Below, piece after piece: positions 62,115-64,000 of a stretch of DNA of 64,000 nucleotides (positions are counted from its first letter, which is position 1; every line of letters starts with the position of its first letter). Both the position numbers and the translations under genes were made by a program. Under the pieces are notes generated by a model that worked only from the letters and a program-made list of their open reading frames with translations, was not told the origin of the DNA and searched no databases. The stretch is from Oscillospiraceae bacterium (GTDB lineage Bacteria; Bacillota_A; Clostridia; Oscillospirales; WRJC01), in NCBI GenBank assembly GCA_009782405.1, contig WRJC01000007.1, forward strand, positions 33,734-97,733, read 5' to 3'.

Positions 62115-62138
62115 TGCGGATAAAATTTTTTTTGCCCA

Positions 62139-62167
62139 TTGACTTTGCCGAAACATCATGGTATAAT
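62139..62167 (+). promoter_or_regulatory. Promoter of SBP8
   Basis: TTGACT (62139-62144), 17-bp spacer, TATAAT (62162-62167), divergent from the CBM9 B promoter. Confidence 0.8.
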
Positions 62168-62178
62168 TGCCTCAGTAG

Positions 62179-62197
62179 GGGCGGCAGCCTGCCGCCC
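62179..62197 (+). promoter_or_regulatory. Hairpin in the SBP8 leader
   Basis: GGGCGGCA (62179-62186) / TGCCGCCC (62190-62197), 8-bp GC-rich stem with 3-base loop, right at the expected 5' end of the mRNA and 5 bases before the TAGGAGG site. It may protect the message or tune translation. Confidence 0.5.
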
Positions 62198-62216
62198 GCC
62201 TTAGGAGGAAAAAACG

Positions 62217-63719
62217 ATGGAAAAAATAATTGCGAAAGCATTGATGTTTGTGTCTGTTTTCAGCCTCGCCGCGAACATCGTTTCATGCGGGGAAAGCAGT
62301 TCCAAAAATTCATCAGATGCAATTTCGCCTTCGGGCGAAAACATACAGGGCAAAGACGAAATTTCCGGGGACGAACCCAAAGACCCGCGTTTTTCGATAA
62401 AAGAAGACATTCCCGAGTTGAGTTTCGGCGGCATGGCTTTCACCATTTTGTATCCCACGTGGAGCATGTACAACGATTACTATTTTTCCGAAGATGAAAT
62501 CGGCGAAAAAATGAACGATTCGGTGTACAGGAGGACGAAAAATGTCGAGGAACGCTTTGACATGACGATCAATCCCGTGACTGACGGCTATATAGATTCC
62601 ATTTACCCGGCCGTTTCCAAATCCGTGAAGGCCGGAAGCGACGATTACCAAATGGCGCTGACTCACTGCATTGCGGGCGTGGGCGAACTGTCCACCGGGG
62701 GGCTTGTCCACAACTGGAACAAAATTCCCATCGTCGATTTTTCGAAGCCGTGGTGGAACCAGCGCATGAACCAGACTATGTCGGTCGACGGGGTTCTTTT
62801 GACCGCTGTGAGCGATTTTATCATATTTGACCCGAACGTGATATATTTCAACAAAAGAATAGCCAAGGAATTGGATCTGGGCGACATTTACAATATCGTC
62901 AAAGATGGCAAATGGACTTGGGCGAAACTATCCGAGTTCGCCAAGCTCGCATCGAAGGATCTCAACGGCGACGGAATATTCGACAAGGATGACCAATACG
63001 GGCTTGTCACGCACATCGGCTGGATGATGGAAAACGCGATTCAGTCGAGCGGCATGTACATATCAAAAATCGGCGAAGACGGATATCCGGAAAACAACCT
63101 CAATACCGAAAAGTTCGGCAACCTCATCAATACGCTTTACGAGCTGATGTTCGTGGGAAACCAGACTTTCTTGGGCGAATGGGATGCAAACAATCTATCC
63201 GTCGTTTACGAGTCGCAGGTGCCAATGAGCAGCGACAGAGTTTTGTTTCATGTGGACCCGCTCAGCGCGGGCAAAAGATACAGGGCATATGACGTGGAAT
63301 TCGGCATACTTCCTTTCCCGAAATACGATGAAGCGCAGAGCGAGTATTTGAGCCTGTCATGGAACGGCTTCATCATGCTCCCTCAAACCGCCGACCCCGA
63401 AGTGGCAGGAGCGGTAAGCGAAGCGTTGGCGGCCGAAAGCCACAGGCTCACAGTCCCGGCATATTATGATGTTCTCTTGACTTCGAAAGTGGCGAGAGAT
63501 GTCGAATCGACTGAGATGATAGATATAATCTACAAAGGCGCGGTGTATGATTTTGCGCTGAATTTCGGCAACTGGACCCCGATATCTATAGCGGTTTCAA
63601 ACATACTGGGCACAAAGAAAACGCCTGATTACGTATCGTTCATGGAAAAAAACGAAAACGCCTTCAATAAACAGATGCAAAAAACATATGACAAGATCAG
63701 GGAAAATTATCTCGGCTGA
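62217..63719 (+). CDS. Extracellular solute-binding lipoprotein SBP8
   Basis: A 500-residue lipoprotein (lipobox IVSC, Cys24). It is the close duplicate of SBP4, matching from PELSFGGMAF to the last residues IRENYLG. Signatures: GEKMNDSVYRRT, DLNGDGIFDKDD, SKPWWNQRMNQTMSV, PAYYDVLLTSKVARDVES. Divergence is greatest in the signal peptide and linker. It has its own promoter, with a leader hairpin, and no neighbouring permease. TTAGGAGG lies upstream of the ATG. Confidence 0.9.
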   Translation: MEKIIAKALMFVSVFSLAANIVSCGESSSKNSSDAISPSGENIQGKDEISGDEPKDPRFSIKEDIPELSFGGMAFTILYPTWSMYNDYYFSEDEIGEKMNDSVYRRTKNVEERFDMTINPVTDGYIDSIYPAVSKSVKAGSDDYQMALTHCIAGVGELSTGGLVHNWNKIPIVDFSKPWWNQRMNQTMSVDGVLLTAVSDFIIFDPNVIYFNKRIAKELDLGDIYNIVKDGKWTWAKLSEFAKLASKDLNGDGIFDKDDQYGLVTHIGWMMENAIQSSGMYISKIGEDGYPENNLNTEKFGNLINTLYELMFVGNQTFLGEWDANNLSVVYESQVPMSSDRVLFHVDPLSAGKRYRAYDVEFGILPFPKYDEAQSEYLSLSWNGFIMLPQTADPEVAGAVSEALAAESHRLTVPAYYDVLLTSKVARDVESTEMIDIIYKGAVYDFALNFGNWTPISIAVSNILGTKKTPDYVSFMEKNENAFNKQMQKTYDKIRENYLG

Positions 63720-63744
63720 CATTTTCGGCTCTGCGTATCTTTGG

Positions 63745-64000
63745 CTATTTTTCATATTGGTGGCAGCGGCCTTCCACGTCGGGTTTCCTGTGCTCGATGG
63801 CCGCCATCGAAAATTCCACGCATTCGTGCGCCTCGCCCGGGGTCATGCATCCCACCGCCACCATGTCCTGCTCGCGTATCGTGTTCCACGCGAAAGTCAG
63901 GCCCACAAACGGGTTCAGATGCCCCGCCGCCATCGGCTTGATCGTGAGCACCGGCTTTTTGGCCCCCCATATTATCTTGTGCACGGTTTCCACTTCCATC
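63745..64000 (-). CDS. C-terminal part of an unidentified (possibly TIM-barrel oxidoreductase-like) protein
   Basis: Only the last 84 or so residues are in the window; the gene continues past base 64000. It ends at the TAG 63745-63747. The visible part (KKPVLTIKPMAAGHLNPFVG, then FAWNTIREQDMVAVGCMTPG and a C-terminal helix) looks like the last strands of a TIM barrel, perhaps aldo/keto-reductase-like. That is a weak guess. It is convergent with SBP8, 26 bases between stops. Confidence 0.5.
   Translation of the reverse strand, partial: MEVETVHKIIWGAKKPVLTIKPMAAGHLNPFVGLTFAWNTIREQDMVAVGCMTPGEAHECVEFSMAAIEHRKPDVEGRCHQYEK

Noticed and set aside
1..64000. CRISPR arrays, tRNA or rRNA genes
   Set aside because: No regularly spaced repeat array, cloverleaf-like segment or rRNA-like sequence was seen by eye; a tRNAscan-SE or Infernal run would settle short RNAs.

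Overview
The window looks like a chromosomal segment of a Clostridia-type Firmicute, probably an uncultured gut or other anaerobic polysaccharide degrader. The evidence is AGGAGG-type ribosome binding sites, consensus sigma-A promoters (TTGACA-17-TATAAT), the ylxM-ffh-rpsP-khpA-rimM-trmD order, an HPr with Ser46, a PASTA-type penicillin-binding protein, indolepyruvate:ferredoxin oxidoreductase, a two-subunit transketolase, and Gram-positive cell-wall sorting tails. I saw no rRNA, tRNA or CRISPR array.

Region 1 (1-9,760, minus strand) holds cell-wall and housekeeping genes. One operon is rsmH, an ftsL-like gene, a PASTA PBP, murF and mraY (cut by the window edge). It lacks mraZ in front and murE in its usual place. 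Upstream lies an HPr-uvrC-rsmD-coaD operon. Region 2 (9,790-18,975, minus) is the ylxM-ffh-rpsP-khpA-rimM-trmD operon, extended by murJ, an O-antigen-ligase-like protein, a methyltransferase and two DUF4330 membrane proteins. Region 3 (19,000-28,740) holds a lone secF, an AI-2E-family exporter, a one-domain YigZ, a transketolase/iorAB operon ending in an unknown secreted protein, and a TraB/GumN-like protein.

Region 4 (28,740-35,293, plus) is a complete phosphate module: pstS-pstC-pstA-pstB-phoU-phoB-phoR. Two paired TTTAC repeats with 11-bp period (candidate Pho boxes) sit upstream of pstS. The PstS protein has its two halves in circularly permuted order.

Region 5 (35,287-64,000) is the accessory region. 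It carries eight divergent paralogous lipoprotein solute-binding proteins (here SBP1-SBP8) and no importer permease or ATPase gene. They are interleaved with cytoplasmic enzymes: two URO-D-like proteins, a GH39-like glycosidase, an amidohydrolase, a nucleoside hydrolase, a GH36 alpha-galactosidase and an FAD oxidoreductase. A second phoU heads one of these operons. All eight SBPs share a lipobox, an NDAVY-like signature, an EF-hand-like Ca-binding loop and a PAYYD...ARD signature. Two unlinked genes encode different CBM9-like domains on an almost identical (A/P)QTGDN wall-anchoring tail, and they share near-identical promoters and terminators. A small island (51.5-54.4 kb) holds decayed genes: a stalk-domain remnant, a truncated Rpn/PD-(D/E)XK fragment and a RelBE pair with a damaged toxin, next to an ABC exporter.

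The most distinctive feature is this permease-less SBP/enzyme array with modular surface-displayed CBM9 proteins. I infer that the SBPs deliver glycan fragments to one or more shared permeases encoded elsewhere and that the neighbouring cytoplasmic enzymes process them; the sequence does not prove this.
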